From contig JAHJUE010000030.1 in NCBI GenBank assembly GCA_018829205.1, positions 1 through 64,000 on the forward strand: a stretch of DNA of 64,000 nucleotides, read 5' to 3'. Made by a program: the position numbers and the translations under genes. Source of the stretch: Bacteroidota bacterium (lineage in GTDB: Bacteria > Bacteroidota > Ignavibacteria > Ignavibacteriales > Melioribacteraceae). The notes beneath the pieces are model-generated. The model searched no databases. It worked only from the letters and a program-made list of their open reading frames with translations, and was not told the DNA's origin. Shown here in pieces: positions 16,632-26,270 of the stretch (the first letter of the stretch is position 1; every line of letters starts with the position of its first letter).

Positions 16632-17768
16632 TTAGTCGGTTTTTATCGTCGTTGATGGGTTCAATTTGAAATATTCTCTTGGGGTCTTTTTAACTATTTT
16701 CTTAAATGCAGTATTAAATGTAGTCTTCGAATTGAAACCAACCTGGTAAGCGATTGCTAAAAATGTAAGATTATTATTTTCAGTTTTGCTTAATTGGGAT
16801 TTAAATTCTTCAATCCGGTAGTAATTTACAAATTCGAAGAAATTTCTGTTAAATTTTTCATTAATAATTCTTGAAAGAAGATGAGTGTTTATTCCGGAAA
16901 TTTGGGATAATTCCGACAGTGAAAGTTTGGGTTTTAAATATGGTTTTGATTCTTTCATAATTAAATCTAATTTAACACTTAGCTCATCAATGTTCTCAAT
17001 TCCGGGCAGTTTAGTTTCATATTTTTTTTGATTTTGTAAATTCCACAAGGCTTCTGGATTGCTTAATGTATAATAACCTAAAGCAATTACGGAGCATGAA
17101 AGTACGAGCCAAACCATCTGGTAACCCAGATAATCACTTGTGCCTAAAGGATCAATAAATCTCATCAGAAAACTTACCATCCAGAAAAATATACCTGTTG
17201 CGTTTATTACCAGTAATACCTTATAAAAATTAATTTTCGGAATCTCAGAAATTTCATTGCTGCTCAAATATAAATATTGTTTTAGAAGTATTGAGTTTAG
17301 AACCAGATAGAACAAGTTCTGGAAAATAGCGAATAATTCAATACCTATAAAAACATAATTATACTGTTCAATTAATTCTCTTAATTTTGCTCTGTCTGCA
17401 AGTATTAATGGAAACATTAAAATAATAAAGGCGAAGAGCGGCAGAAAATGAACCCAATTTTTTATATTTAATTTGTTTTTTATATCAAAAAGACTTAACA
17501 GATAAAAATAAAGCATGGGACCGAAAAGGAATATTATTATATCACCTACGTATAATATTTTGAAATGAAATAATGTTAACGGTTGGAATTTATAGAAGAA
17601 TCTGCCAAGTAATGTTAGTACAATTATCAGTATATAGCCTGAAAGTATGTAATTAGCTTTTCTATTTCCTTTCTTGGAATTTATAATCGCAAAGAATAGT
17701 ATTATTCCCTGTAAAACTCCTAATAAAACGATAACCGAAAACCAGCTCAATGTTTGTTGTCCCCGCAA
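16632..17768 (-). CDS. Membrane-bound AraC-family transcriptional regulator
   Basis: A 378-residue protein: six or seven membrane segments in residues 1-235, then a linker and an AraC DNA-binding domain (about 275-372) with the two helix-turn-helix units LSELSQISGINTHLLSRIIN and LTFLAIAYQVGFNSKTTFNTAFKKIVKKTPREYF. Such proteins sense a signal in the membrane and control transcription. No ATG is present in the N-terminal part: the frame offers TTG at 17768 and TTG at 17750, the latter with a GGGGA about 10 bases upstream. A large inverted repeat lies upstream at 17794-17823. Target genes unknown. Confidence 0.85.
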   Translation of the reverse strand: MRGQQTLSWFSVIVLLGVLQGIILFFAIINSKKGNRKANYILSGYILIIVLTLLGRFFYKFQPLTLFHFKILYVGDIIIFLFGPMLYFYLLSLFDIKNKLNIKNWVHFLPLFAFIILMFPLILADRAKLRELIEQYNYVFIGIELFAIFQNLFYLVLNSILLKQYLYLSSNEISEIPKINFYKVLLVINATGIFFWMVSFLMRFIDPLGTSDYLGYQMVWLVLSCSVIALGYYTLSNPEALWNLQNQKKYETKLPGIENIDELSVKLDLIMKESKPYLKPKLSLSELSQISGINTHLLSRIINEKFNRNFFEFVNYYRIEEFKSQLSKTENNNLTFLAIAYQVGFNSKTTFNTAFKKIVKKTPREYFKLNPSTTIKTD

Positions 17769-17793
17769 AAACTGTTTTGATATTCTTAAATCA

Positions 17794-17823
17794 AGCTAAA
17801 TATTTTATAAAATAAGTTTAGCT
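17794..17823. promoter_or_regulatory. Inverted repeat upstream of the AraC gene
   Basis: AGCTAAA (17794-17800) and TTTAGCT (17817-17823) are perfect inverted arms around a small TTTTATAAAA palindrome, 26 bases before the TTG start. It could be an operator for autoregulation. The rest of the 338-base gap to the next gene (17769-18105) holds nothing else I recognise. Confidence 0.35.
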
Positions 17824-18105
17824 GAAAATAAATTTTAGATCAAGTTATATAAAAATCCGTTGATTTTTGCATCAATAATATTGTATGAAATTCGGCGTAA
17901 TTCTTATAAAATTACAGTGATTAAAGAAGGTGCTGATCTTTGAATATTTATATCATTGTTATATATTTGAAACAAAGGAAAAGAGAACATAGAAGAATCT
18001 TCCTTTCATTCTAAAAAATAATCTCTTCACAATTTTGAAATGCCTATTATTATATATTGTAATACATTTGAATAATAAATCAAAAGTACTCTAATGAGGA
18101 GTTAA

Positions 18106-18573
18106 ATGGAATTCTTAGCCGGGCTTCATCCCAAAGTAATTCATTTCCCGATAGTTTGTTTTATTTTATATACATTGTTTGAAATTGCCGGAACTGTTCT
18201 TGATAAAAAAAATATTTCAACAGCTGCGTATATATTATTGGTGATTGGTGTATTTTCAAGCGTAGCCGCAGTGTTAACCGGAAACCAAGCTCATGAAGTC
18301 GCGTTAAAATTATTTGAAAAAGGAATTAACATTCCTAAAGATTTGATCGATGAGCATGAACAATACGCTACAATAACACTTTGGTATTTCTTTTTCCTTA
18401 TGGTATTGCGTACCGTACTAATAATTAAAAAAAGATTTACAAAAACCTATCAATATGGTTTTATTATACTTTCAATATTGGGATGTTACTTCCTTTATGA
18501 AGCAGGAGATTACGGCGGAAAGTTAGTTTATAAATATGGCGTTGGAACTGAGATAATTAAAAATGTTAAATAA
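18106..18573 (+). CDS. DUF2231 family membrane protein
   Basis: A 155-residue protein with four predicted membrane segments (about 12-30, 40-60, 88-105, 118-135). LHPKVIHFPIV at the N-terminus, GNQAHE, the HEQYAT segment and the final GDYGGKLVYKYGVG are DUF2231 hallmarks; the conserved histidines suggest haem or metal binding, which is not established for the family. GAGGAG lies 6 bases before the ATG. The next gene begins 24 bases later, probably the same transcript. Function unknown. Confidence 0.75.
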   Translation: MEFLAGLHPKVIHFPIVCFILYTLFEIAGTVLDKKNISTAAYILLVIGVFSSVAAVLTGNQAHEVALKLFEKGINIPKDLIDEHEQYATITLWYFFFLMVLRTVLIIKKRFTKTYQYGFIILSILGCYFLYEAGDYGGKLVYKYGVGTEIIKNVK

Positions 18574-18597
18574 AAAATTATAAAAGTAAATTTACTT

Positions 18598-19185
18598 ATG
18601 AAAAAATTAATTTTAATGTTTCTTCTTTTAGCGGGAACAGCAAATGCTCAAATTCCCGAACTTGGACAAGCAAAAGGTTTGTTTATGGCCGTAGGCGTTG
18701 GGCCGCGTGTGCCTATTGGCCGATTTGGAGATGTTCAGAACCTTGGCGTAGGTTTCGATTTTTCTTTTTCATACACTGACAATCAAATTCTGCCAATATT
18801 TGTATATTCAACTCTTGGATATGAGCACTATCCGGGAAGACAGGATTATTATAAAGTCTCAGATCATACGGCATTATCCTCAAATGTTATTATGTTAAAA
18901 TTTGGAGTACGATATTATCTGCCTCCAATTTTTGATGAGGTTGTACTGTTAATGCCTGTTATTGAAGCCGGGCCTTCTTTTGCATTGTATGAAAAATTCC
19001 ATCAGTACAAAATAGAAACAGGAAAAAATAACGTAACGGAAGACAATTTCAAATCCGGATTTCATGCCGGCATAGGAGTATCAATGTTTATTTTGGATGC
19101 AATATTTTACTACAATTATTTGCATGACAGTCAATATATCTCGTTCGATCTCAAAGTACGGATTCCGATTTTCGCAACAATATAA
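18598..19185 (+). CDS. Small outer-membrane beta-barrel protein
   Basis: A 195-residue protein with signal peptide (cleaved after ANAQ, residue 18). The mature part alternates hydrophobic and polar residues in about eight strands (GLFMAVGVGPRVPIG, VGFDFSFSYTDN, VIMLKFGVRYYLPP, FHAGIGVSMFILDAIFYYNY) as in eight-stranded barrels of the OmpW/OMP_b-brl type. It lies between a DUF2231 protein and an enoyl-CoA hydratase on one strand with short gaps. No specific role can be assigned. Confidence 0.65.
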   Translation: MKKLILMFLLLAGTANAQIPELGQAKGLFMAVGVGPRVPIGRFGDVQNLGVGFDFSFSYTDNQILPIFVYSTLGYEHYPGRQDYYKVSDHTALSSNVIMLKFGVRYYLPPIFDEVVLLMPVIEAGPSFALYEKFHQYKIETGKNNVTEDNFKSGFHAGIGVSMFILDAIFYYNYLHDSQYISFDLKVRIPIFATI

Positions 19186-19203
19186 AAATTTAAATAGGAG
19201 CAA

Positions 19204-19989
19204 ATGATGTCTTATCAAAACATTTTATTTGAAATAAAAAATTCGGTTGGAATTGTAACTGTTAACAGACCTGATAAACTAAATGCACTAAACAACGATA
19301 CAATAAAAGAACTAAACGACGTATTTTCCGAAATTAAAAATAACGATGATGTTTCGGTTGTTATTTTAACAGGCGCTGGCGAAAAAGCATTTGTAGCCGG
19401 AGCAGACATCTCGGAACTTAATAAATTGGATTTGTTAAGCGGGAAAGAATTTTCTGAAAAAGGGCAGGAAGTTTTTAATTTAATTGAAAATTTGGATAAA
19501 CCTGTAATTGCGGCAGTCAATGGTTATGCCTTAGGCGGGGGATGTGAACTTTCGCTTGCCTGCCATATACGAATCGCATCGGAAAAAGCGAAGTTCGGAC
19601 AGCCAGAGGTAAACCTCGCGGTAATTCCCGGATACGGAGGAACTCAAAGATTAGCAAGATTAATAAACTCGGGGCGGGCATTGGAATATATTCTAACCGG
19701 TGATATGATTGACGCCGGCGAGGCTTACAGAATAGGACTTGTAAACAAAGTTTATCCTACCGAAGAATTAATGCCTAAAACAATTGACATGGCCGAAAAG
19801 ATTGCTTCAAAAGGACAAACTGCCGTTAAAATGTCGGTTCGCGCAGTAGTCAGCTGTGATGAACTTTCTCAGAAAGAAGGTCAAAAGTTAGAAGCGGGAC
19901 TTTTTGGAGTCTGCTGCGGTACCGAGGATTTTAAAGAAGGCACTTCCGCATTTCTTGAAAAAAGAAAACCGAATTTTACAAACAAGTAA
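19204..19989 (+). CDS. Enoyl-CoA hydratase / 3-hydroxybutyryl-CoA dehydratase family
   Basis: A 261-residue crotonase-fold enzyme. Both catalytic glutamates are in place: Glu115 (GGGCELSLAC) and Glu135 (FGQPEVNL), 20 residues apart as in rat enoyl-CoA hydratase (144/164). The CoA-binding segment is AFVAGADISEL and the oxyanion-hole glycines are in GYALGGG. It hydrates trans-2-enoyl-CoA in beta-oxidation or dehydrates 3-hydroxybutyryl-CoA; the context does not decide which. Two adjacent ATGs exist at 19204 and 19207; AGGAG ends 3 bases before the first and 6 before the second, which fits the second better. Confidence 0.92.
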   Translation: MMSYQNILFEIKNSVGIVTVNRPDKLNALNNDTIKELNDVFSEIKNNDDVSVVILTGAGEKAFVAGADISELNKLDLLSGKEFSEKGQEVFNLIENLDKPVIAAVNGYALGGGCELSLACHIRIASEKAKFGQPEVNLAVIPGYGGTQRLARLINSGRALEYILTGDMIDAGEAYRIGLVNKVYPTEELMPKTIDMAEKIASKGQTAVKMSVRAVVSCDELSQKEGQKLEAGLFGVCCGTEDFKEGTSAFLEKRKPNFTNK

Positions 19990-20152
19990 AATATTGTTTC
20001 GCGCAAATTGAAGATTTGAATTTAAATATAAATAAATATTTTAAATAATTACTTAAGCGAACGAAAGCAAGTTTTGAATAATTACTCGAATTCCGCCGCT
20101 GTAAGTTTTTATAACAAGTAAATAGAAATAGAATTTCTGACATTCCATTGAA

Positions 20153-21151
20153 ATGATTAAAAAGAAAATAATAAATATTCTGATTGGCGCCTCAATTGTT
20201 CTACTGTTAAGCAATGTGTTAATAGATGTTTTAACCGGCAATGATGAGAAGATAAAATCCGATGAAATTACAATTTCTCAGATTGACAGTATTTTTTTCA
20301 GCGTTATTGAAAAGTTTGAATTAAATGATAATTGGATAGAAAAGAAAAATATTAAGAAGGGCAATAATGATTCGTTGAAATATGTCTTTTATATTAAGAT
20401 ACCTAAAGATATTCCGGTCGCAACAATTTTAAAAGAAATGAATTACGGCTTTTACGATAAGCCAGTAAAAATAATTTCGGAAGAAAAAATAAATTTCGGC
20501 AAAACTGTTATAAAAATATCGTCCAATAATAATCTTAAACTTCAGGCGTTTTTTAACGTAGAAAAAGATATACAACGCGAATTTTCTAAACTGTCTTTTA
20601 TACTAACTGACGCGGACGATCTAAATGAACTGGAATTTATCCGGCTTATGAGAATACCTTTTCCATTTGCTTTGTTACTAATTCCTGAAGAGAAAACTTA
20701 TAATCTTCTTGCTCAAACTTATGAATTCAGAAAAGAAGTTTTCCTTCTGCTAAACGATGATGTTGACGAAAAAAAATATTCATTAGATCCTGATTATGAA
20801 AAATTACGTTTAAAGAATTCGGTGCTTTCGGTAATTTCTGATTTCCCTAAAATAATTAATTATGTAATCGATACGGAAAGCGATTTGTATAAATCAACAT
20901 CATATAATTTTGTTAAAGATGAGTTTATTAAAAGAGGGGTTAAAATCAGCGAGTTGGTAAAATTTGTAAATCTTGACCGGGAATCAAAAAATGAAATCAA
21001 ATCTTTATTGGAGTTCTATGTCAGCAGCGGCAAATCGCTTGACGCAAAAACATTTTTAATCAGCGCTGAGAATTTTATTGTTATGGAAAGAGAATTATCA
21101 ATTTTGTTCAACAGGGGAACAAAGTATCTTTATCCTTCATCAGTCAATTAA
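20153..21151 (+). CDS. Divergent polysaccharide-deacetylase-like protein
   Basis: A 332-residue protein with one N-terminal membrane segment (residues 7-23). The central part reads LSFILTDADDLNELEFIRLM, IPFPFALLLIPEEKTYN, and EFRKEVFLLLND, which follows the layout of the divergent polysaccharide deacetylase (YibQ-like) family, where the matching positions are a DDxG start, a P-x-T-F/A-I-x-P strand and an LLH-x-P strand. The histidine of that last motif is absent here, so it is probably inactive or very divergent. Periplasmic by topology. Stands alone; no clear ribosome binding site. Assignment is tentative. Confidence 0.45.
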   Translation: MIKKKIINILIGASIVLLLSNVLIDVLTGNDEKIKSDEITISQIDSIFFSVIEKFELNDNWIEKKNIKKGNNDSLKYVFYIKIPKDIPVATILKEMNYGFYDKPVKIISEEKINFGKTVIKISSNNNLKLQAFFNVEKDIQREFSKLSFILTDADDLNELEFIRLMRIPFPFALLLIPEEKTYNLLAQTYEFRKEVFLLLNDDVDEKKYSLDPDYEKLRLKNSVLSVISDFPKIINYVIDTESDLYKSTSYNFVKDEFIKRGVKISELVKFVNLDRESKNEIKSLLEFYVSSGKSLDAKTFLISAENFIVMERELSILFNRGTKYLYPSSVN

Positions 21152-21158
21152 TACACAC

Positions 21159-22499
21159 TTAGAAATCAAGTTCAATAATTTCTTTGTTGAACTTTTTAAG
21201 ATCGTCAAATACAATATTTTTATCGCCTACGACAATAATTTTCAGCTCGTCCATATTAATATAATTTAACGCCGCGTTTTTTATATCTTGATTCGATGTT
21301 CCTTCAATTTTACCAATATATGTGTTAAAGTAGTCGTCCGGAAGATTATAATGAACAAGAGTCAAGATTTGTCTTGATACTTGAGAATAAGTTTCAAATT
21401 GCGACGGGAATCTTTTAATCAAATATGATTTAGCAAATTCAATTTCTTCATCAAAAATATTTTCATGTATTCCTTTTATTTCAGAAAAAATTTCATTTAT
21501 AGCAGCGCCGGTGTTTTGGCTTTGAACCGCGGTTGAAATTTCAAATTGCCCGGATACTTTATTATAATAAAACCCTGAATTAATTCCGTATGTGAAACCT
21601 TTATCTTCTCTAAGGTTTGAATTTAATCTGCTGGAAAATTGACCGCCCAATATAGTGTTCATAAGTAATTTTGCGAAATAATCAGGGTGGTTTCTGCCGT
21701 TTGTAATATGTCCCACCCTTATTTCACTTTGAGCCGCGTCATCTTTATGAACAAAATATATTTTACCTTTGCCTGGTTTTAAGCTTTCAAATTTTGGTTC
21801 ATCAATTATTCCTGTTTTCAAATCTGAAATACCGCCGCCGGTTAAAGAAATAATTTCATTCTTCGTAATATTCCCGGTTACAATAAGCGCGGAATTATCG
21901 GCGTAAAAATTATTTTTGTAAAAATTGATTACATCCTGATTTGTAATATTCTCGACGGTTTCTTTTCTGCCCATTGCCGGATGCATATAATTTGAACTTT
22001 CAAAAATGAGTTTTTCAAAAACTGTATCGGCAACATAAGAAGGTTCATTTCCGGCTTGAATAATTTTATTCAACAATTTTTTGTGTTCTCTGTTAAAGTC
22101 GTCTTGTTCAAATCTTGGTCTTAAAATTATATCCGAGAAAATTTCGAATGATTTGTTAATGTGTTCTTTTAAAGTAAGAAGTGTAATTGAAAGTGAATCA
22201 TGATCGCATGAAACTTTCAGTACCGAACCGAGGGATTCTATTTCATTGTCAAGTTCCAGCGCCGAAAGATTTCCCGCTCCTTCGTCGATAAGAAGCGCCG
22301 TTAAATACGCAAGTCCTTTTTTATTTTCGGGATCAGATTTACTCCCCGAACCGGTCATATAGTTAAACTGCACAATAGGCAGAGAATTCTTTTTTACTAG
22401 AAATACTTTTAAACCGTTACTTAATTCAAATTTTTCAATTTCCGGAATCTCAAAAACAATACCTTTCTGCGGCTCAGGTTTTATACTTCTTTCAAGCAT
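21159..22499 (-). CDS. M16-family peptidase-like subunit without the zinc motif
   Basis: A 446-residue two-domain M16 fold. The zinc motif HxxEH is missing: the matching stretch reads KGLAYLTALLIDEGAGN. The C-terminal half has LREDKGFTYGINSGFYYNKVSGQF, the R/Y segment kept in the non-zinc subunits of M16B heterodimers. It starts directly after the stop codon of the active M16 gene (no spacer), so the two are translationally coupled and should form a heterodimer. No signal peptide, so cytoplasmic or released by another route. Confidence 0.88.
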   Translation of the reverse strand: MLERSIKPEPQKGIVFEIPEIEKFELSNGLKVFLVKKNSLPIVQFNYMTGSGSKSDPENKKGLAYLTALLIDEGAGNLSALELDNEIESLGSVLKVSCDHDSLSITLLTLKEHINKSFEIFSDIILRPRFEQDDFNREHKKLLNKIIQAGNEPSYVADTVFEKLIFESSNYMHPAMGRKETVENITNQDVINFYKNNFYADNSALIVTGNITKNEIISLTGGGISDLKTGIIDEPKFESLKPGKGKIYFVHKDDAAQSEIRVGHITNGRNHPDYFAKLLMNTILGGQFSSRLNSNLREDKGFTYGINSGFYYNKVSGQFEISTAVQSQNTGAAINEIFSEIKGIHENIFDEEIEFAKSYLIKRFPSQFETYSQVSRQILTLVHYNLPDDYFNTYIGKIEGTSNQDIKNAALNYINMDELKIIVVGDKNIVFDDLKKFNKEIIELDF

Positions 22500-23768
22500 T
22501 TATTTTCCTTTGGGAATTATATTCAGTTCGACATAATTTTTTAATAGATATTTTTTCGCTGCATTAATAATGTCTTCAGATTTCAAATTATTAATTCTTT
22601 CGTAATCATAATGGAATGAATTTGGTTCGTTTAAATATGTGTTGTAATTATTCATTAAATCGGCTTTAGTGCTTAAATTCTGAAGAGAATATATAAATGA
22701 TGATTTATTGCTGTTCTTCGATCTCGCTAATTCTTCATCTGTAATTCCATCGTTTACCAATTTATTAATTTCCGAAAAGATAACTTCTTTTATTTCGTTA
22801 AGTTCGGTTTCGGGCTTTGCGGTTGCTATGATTAAAAAACTTCCGTTTAGATGAGCGGAATATTGAAATCCCGATACTTCATGCGCAATCTGTTTTTCAA
22901 AAACAAGGGATTTAATTAATCTGGAATTTTTTGAACCGAAAAGAATGTCGGCAAGAACATCAAGCGCGGCGTCATCTTTTCCGTAAAGACTTTCGCTGTT
23001 CCATACAAGGTATAATCTCGAAAGTTCAACATTATCTTCGTGTACAATTTTTCTTGTCTCATTTAATTCTTGTTTTTCAGGTGTAGGTTTTTTTACAAGA
23101 TCTCCTGCGGGAATTTCTCCAAAATATTTTTCAACGAGTTTAAGCGAGGAATTGTATTCTATATCTCCGGCAATTACAATACTGGCGTTATTAGGAGCGT
23201 AATATTTTTTGAAAAAGTTCTTAACATCGTCAAGTTCATAATTTTCAATATCTTTCATCCAGCCGATCGTTGGCCAATGATAAGGATGATTTTCAGGGTA
23301 AAGATTTGAAAAAATAATTTCCCACGAAAGTCCGTAAGGCCTGTTTTCATAAGACTGACGGCGTTCGTTCATTACTACATCTTTTTGATTGTTAAGTTTT
23401 TCCTCTGTCAACGCGGGTAATAGAAATCCCATCCTGTCGGATTCAAGCCAAAGTGCCATTTCTAAAAAATTGGAAGGAACGGTTTCGTAATAATTGGTTC
23501 TGTCGTTGCTTGTTGATCCGTTAAGACTTCCGCCTGCTTCCTGTATATATTTAAAATGCATCTCTTTGGGAACGTTCTGTGAACCCTGAAACATCATATG
23601 CTCAAATAAATGGGCAAATCCGGTTTTGCCTTGTACTTCATTTGCCGAACCGACCTTATACCATAAATTAACCGCGACTAACGGAAGAGAATTATCTTTA
23701 TGAAGGATTACTTCAAGTCCGTTTGACAAAACATGTTTCTTGTAGTCTATGTTTAGTATTTCTTTCAT
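22500..23768 (-). CDS. M16-family zinc metallopeptidase, active subunit
   Basis: A 422-residue protein with the inverted zinc motif HLFEH (His53, Glu56, His57) in GFAHLFEHMMFQGS and the third ligand glutamate in VVMNERRQSYENRPYG further on. M16B enzymes are peptidases that enclose unfolded or short peptides in a two-subunit chamber. No export signal. First gene of a two-gene unit; its partner follows immediately. Divergent from the TonB receptor at 24018 across 249 bases in which I see no other gene. Confidence 0.92.
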   Translation of the reverse strand: MKEILNIDYKKHVLSNGLEVILHKDNSLPLVAVNLWYKVGSANEVQGKTGFAHLFEHMMFQGSQNVPKEMHFKYIQEAGGSLNGSTSNDRTNYYETVPSNFLEMALWLESDRMGFLLPALTEEKLNNQKDVVMNERRQSYENRPYGLSWEIIFSNLYPENHPYHWPTIGWMKDIENYELDDVKNFFKKYYAPNNASIVIAGDIEYNSSLKLVEKYFGEIPAGDLVKKPTPEKQELNETRKIVHEDNVELSRLYLVWNSESLYGKDDAALDVLADILFGSKNSRLIKSLVFEKQIAHEVSGFQYSAHLNGSFLIIATAKPETELNEIKEVIFSEINKLVNDGITDEELARSKNSNKSSFIYSLQNLSTKADLMNNYNTYLNEPNSFHYDYERINNLKSEDIINAAKKYLLKNYVELNIIPKGK

Positions 23769-24017
23769 AATTTTGTTTTTGATTACAATATAATGAAATA
23801 CAATCTAAGAATTTATATTAAGTTGGAGTTATTGTCTTAAAGAGCATATTTTCTATCTTGATAAATATGATTCTTCATGTATATTAAAAAGTGCATCTAT
23901 GGATAATTTAACATACAATTCAGATTTGCTATTAGCTATATTACAAAATAACTGATTTTATTACGGTACGTTTTTTGTTATTCCAATTTACAAATATCAT
24001 AATTGCTGTGACACAAT

Positions 24018-26270
24018 ATGAAAACTAGTCGTCCTTTTTTCAAAATTCCAGCTTCTTTTTTTTTACTTATCTTTATTTTTATTATCTCAAATTCAATAAT
24101 AGGTCAACAATATGGAAGTTTAAGAGGATTTATAACTGATTCCACCAGCGGCGAACCGCTTGCTTTTTCTAATGTGCTAATAAAAGAACTTAACAGGGGC
24201 TCATCATCGGATAATAAGGGAATTGTATTAATAACGTCTCTTCAACCGGCATATTATACGATTTTAGTTTCATATGTTGGATATCAATCAAAAGAAATTT
24301 CAGCTGAAGTTAAGACCGGTAAATTAACCCATATTGACATTAAATTAAGTCCGAATAGTATTGAGATTCAAACCGTGGAGAAAGTCGGTGAAAGTGTTGC
24401 AGAAAGTAATGCTACGGACTTGGGAGTTGAAAGAATTTCGGTTAAGGATTTGGAGAAACTTCCTCAAGGAGTTGAAACCGATATTTTCAGATCGCTTCAA
24501 TATATACCTGGTGTAAAATCAGCAGGAGATATTTCCGCAAGATTCTATGTACGCGGTAGTCCGAGTAATCAAAATTTAATACTTTTGAACGATATTCCTG
24601 TTTATCATCCTTTTCACGCACTCGGAATGTTCAGCGCTGTTGATCCTGAAATGATAAATAATATTGAATTCTATAAAGGCGGATATACAGCCGAATACTC
24701 AGGAGCTTTGGCTTCAATAATGAAGTTAAATACAAAAAGCGGGAATATGAATAATATTTCAGGTACTGCTCAGGCAAGTTTGCTGACCGGGAAAGCATTA
24801 TTGGAAGGTCCGGTTTTCAACGGATCATTTGTTTTAACAGGAAGAAAAAGCTATAACACAGATGTTCTTAAGAAATTTACTAATAATAAGAATGTTCCGA
24901 TAAATTTTTATGATGTATCATTAAATCTTTCTTTCCCCGAAATCTTTCCAAACGGCAATGTAAAAATATTCGGTTTTTTAAGCAGTGATATAATTTATAA
25001 TAACAATATGCAACAAGCTGACTTTAAATGGGGGAATAAGCTTTTAGGAATAAAATGGTTTCAACTTTCAGACTCGCCCTTGTTTTTTGAAATTAATACT
25101 TACTTTAGCAGATTTGAAGGTGAAGTTATTTCTAACCTAAGTTCAATTAGTCCAAGTAAGAATTCATTGACCGATATAACAATGGATATGAATTTTAAAT
25201 ATGTTTATGATTCAAAAAATGAGCTAGATGTTGGATTGAAAATTCAGGAGGTAACTTCAGAACTTATTATTGAAAATGCATCAGGAAGTTCAAAAGATAT
25301 AAGCGGGCCTAAAGGCACAAACATTGACGCATATGGGAAGTATAAATTTTTAAGTAATAAAAATATTGGAATTGACTTAGGAGTCAGATTAAATTTAACA
25401 AGATTAGCAACCGGGGATGCAGGCAAATATTTTATAGAACCTAGATTTAGCACTACATTTAGAATATTTTCCGAGCTTGCTCTTAAAGGTTCATGGGGAA
25501 TTTATAGTCAGGAATTGGTTACTTTATCCGATGAAGATGAGTTAATTAACATTTTTGAACCGTGGTTTATAATTCCTTCATACCTTCCGGCAGCGCAGGC
25601 AATTCATTACGGTTTAGCTATTGATTATAAGTTGTCGGAAAAATTCTCCTTTGAACTTGGGGGATTTTATAAGAGTTTAATAAGTTTTCCAGCTTTAAAC
25701 GACTATAAATTTTATGATACCGATCATGATTTAGTTGAAGCAAAAGGCAGGTCCTATGGTTTGGAGTACTCACTAATTTATTCACCGTTTCCTTTTAGAA
25801 TGAATCTCGGCTATTCACTATCGTGGGCCGAAAAGACCGCAAACGGAAAAACTTATAATCCTCGTTATGATTCAAGACATTCACTTAATATTTCGGTTGA
25901 ATACAATATCGGCTATGGTTGGTATTCAAGTTTATCATGGAATTACTATTCGGGGTTACCATTTACTCAGATAATCGGTTACAGAGACGAATGGGATATT
26001 AAAGACATTTACGATACCGATAATATTTATGACAATTTATTCCCTTATACAATAACCGGCGAAAGAAATGCAAATAGATTACCAGATTATCATAGGATGG
26101 ATATAAGTATATCAAAAAACATAGATCTTGAATTCTTGAAATTATATTTAAGTATTTCAATTGTAAATGTATACAACAGAAAAAATATATTTTATTTTGA
26201 AAAAGATACAGGAGAAAGGGTTAATATGTTGCCATTCTTCCCAAGCGCATCATTAAAGGCGGAATTATGA
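24018..26270 (+). CDS. TonB-dependent outer-membrane receptor (CarboxypepD_reg N-terminus)
   Basis: A 750-residue protein: signal peptide (1-30, ending IIGQQ), a carboxypeptidase-regulatory-like domain (about 33-112: GSLRGFITDSTSGEPLAFSN, VSYVGYQSKE), a plug domain (about 130-245 with FYVRGSPSNQNLILLNDIPV and FYKGGYTAEYSGALASI) and a beta-barrel to the end. It takes up an unknown ligand. The stop codon overlaps the start of a lipoprotein gene by 4 bases, as in receptor-DUF4249 pairs of Bacteroidota. No clear ribosome binding site. Confidence 0.88.
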   Translation: MKTSRPFFKIPASFFLLIFIFIISNSIIGQQYGSLRGFITDSTSGEPLAFSNVLIKELNRGSSSDNKGIVLITSLQPAYYTILVSYVGYQSKEISAEVKTGKLTHIDIKLSPNSIEIQTVEKVGESVAESNATDLGVERISVKDLEKLPQGVETDIFRSLQYIPGVKSAGDISARFYVRGSPSNQNLILLNDIPVYHPFHALGMFSAVDPEMINNIEFYKGGYTAEYSGALASIMKLNTKSGNMNNISGTAQASLLTGKALLEGPVFNGSFVLTGRKSYNTDVLKKFTNNKNVPINFYDVSLNLSFPEIFPNGNVKIFGFLSSDIIYNNNMQQADFKWGNKLLGIKWFQLSDSPLFFEINTYFSRFEGEVISNLSSISPSKNSLTDITMDMNFKYVYDSKNELDVGLKIQEVTSELIIENASGSSKDISGPKGTNIDAYGKYKFLSNKNIGIDLGVRLNLTRLATGDAGKYFIEPRFSTTFRIFSELALKGSWGIYSQELVTLSDEDELINIFEPWFIIPSYLPAAQAIHYGLAIDYKLSEKFSFELGGFYKSLISFPALNDYKFYDTDHDLVEAKGRSYGLEYSLIYSPFPFRMNLGYSLSWAEKTANGKTYNPRYDSRHSLNISVEYNIGYGWYSSLSWNYYSGLPFTQIIGYRDEWDIKDIYDTDNIYDNLFPYTITGERNANRLPDYHRMDISISKNIDLEFLKLYLSISIVNVYNRKNIFYFEKDTGERVNMLPFFPSASLKAEL

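Noticed and set aside
19215-19520. 101-codon minus-strand frame
   Set aside because: Antisense shadow of the enoyl-CoA hydratase gene; low-complexity Ser/Leu product and no ribosome site.
23899-23955. 18-residue ORF between the M16 and TonB receptor genes
   Set aside because: No ribosome site, no similarity, and short enough to occur by chance in AT-rich DNA.
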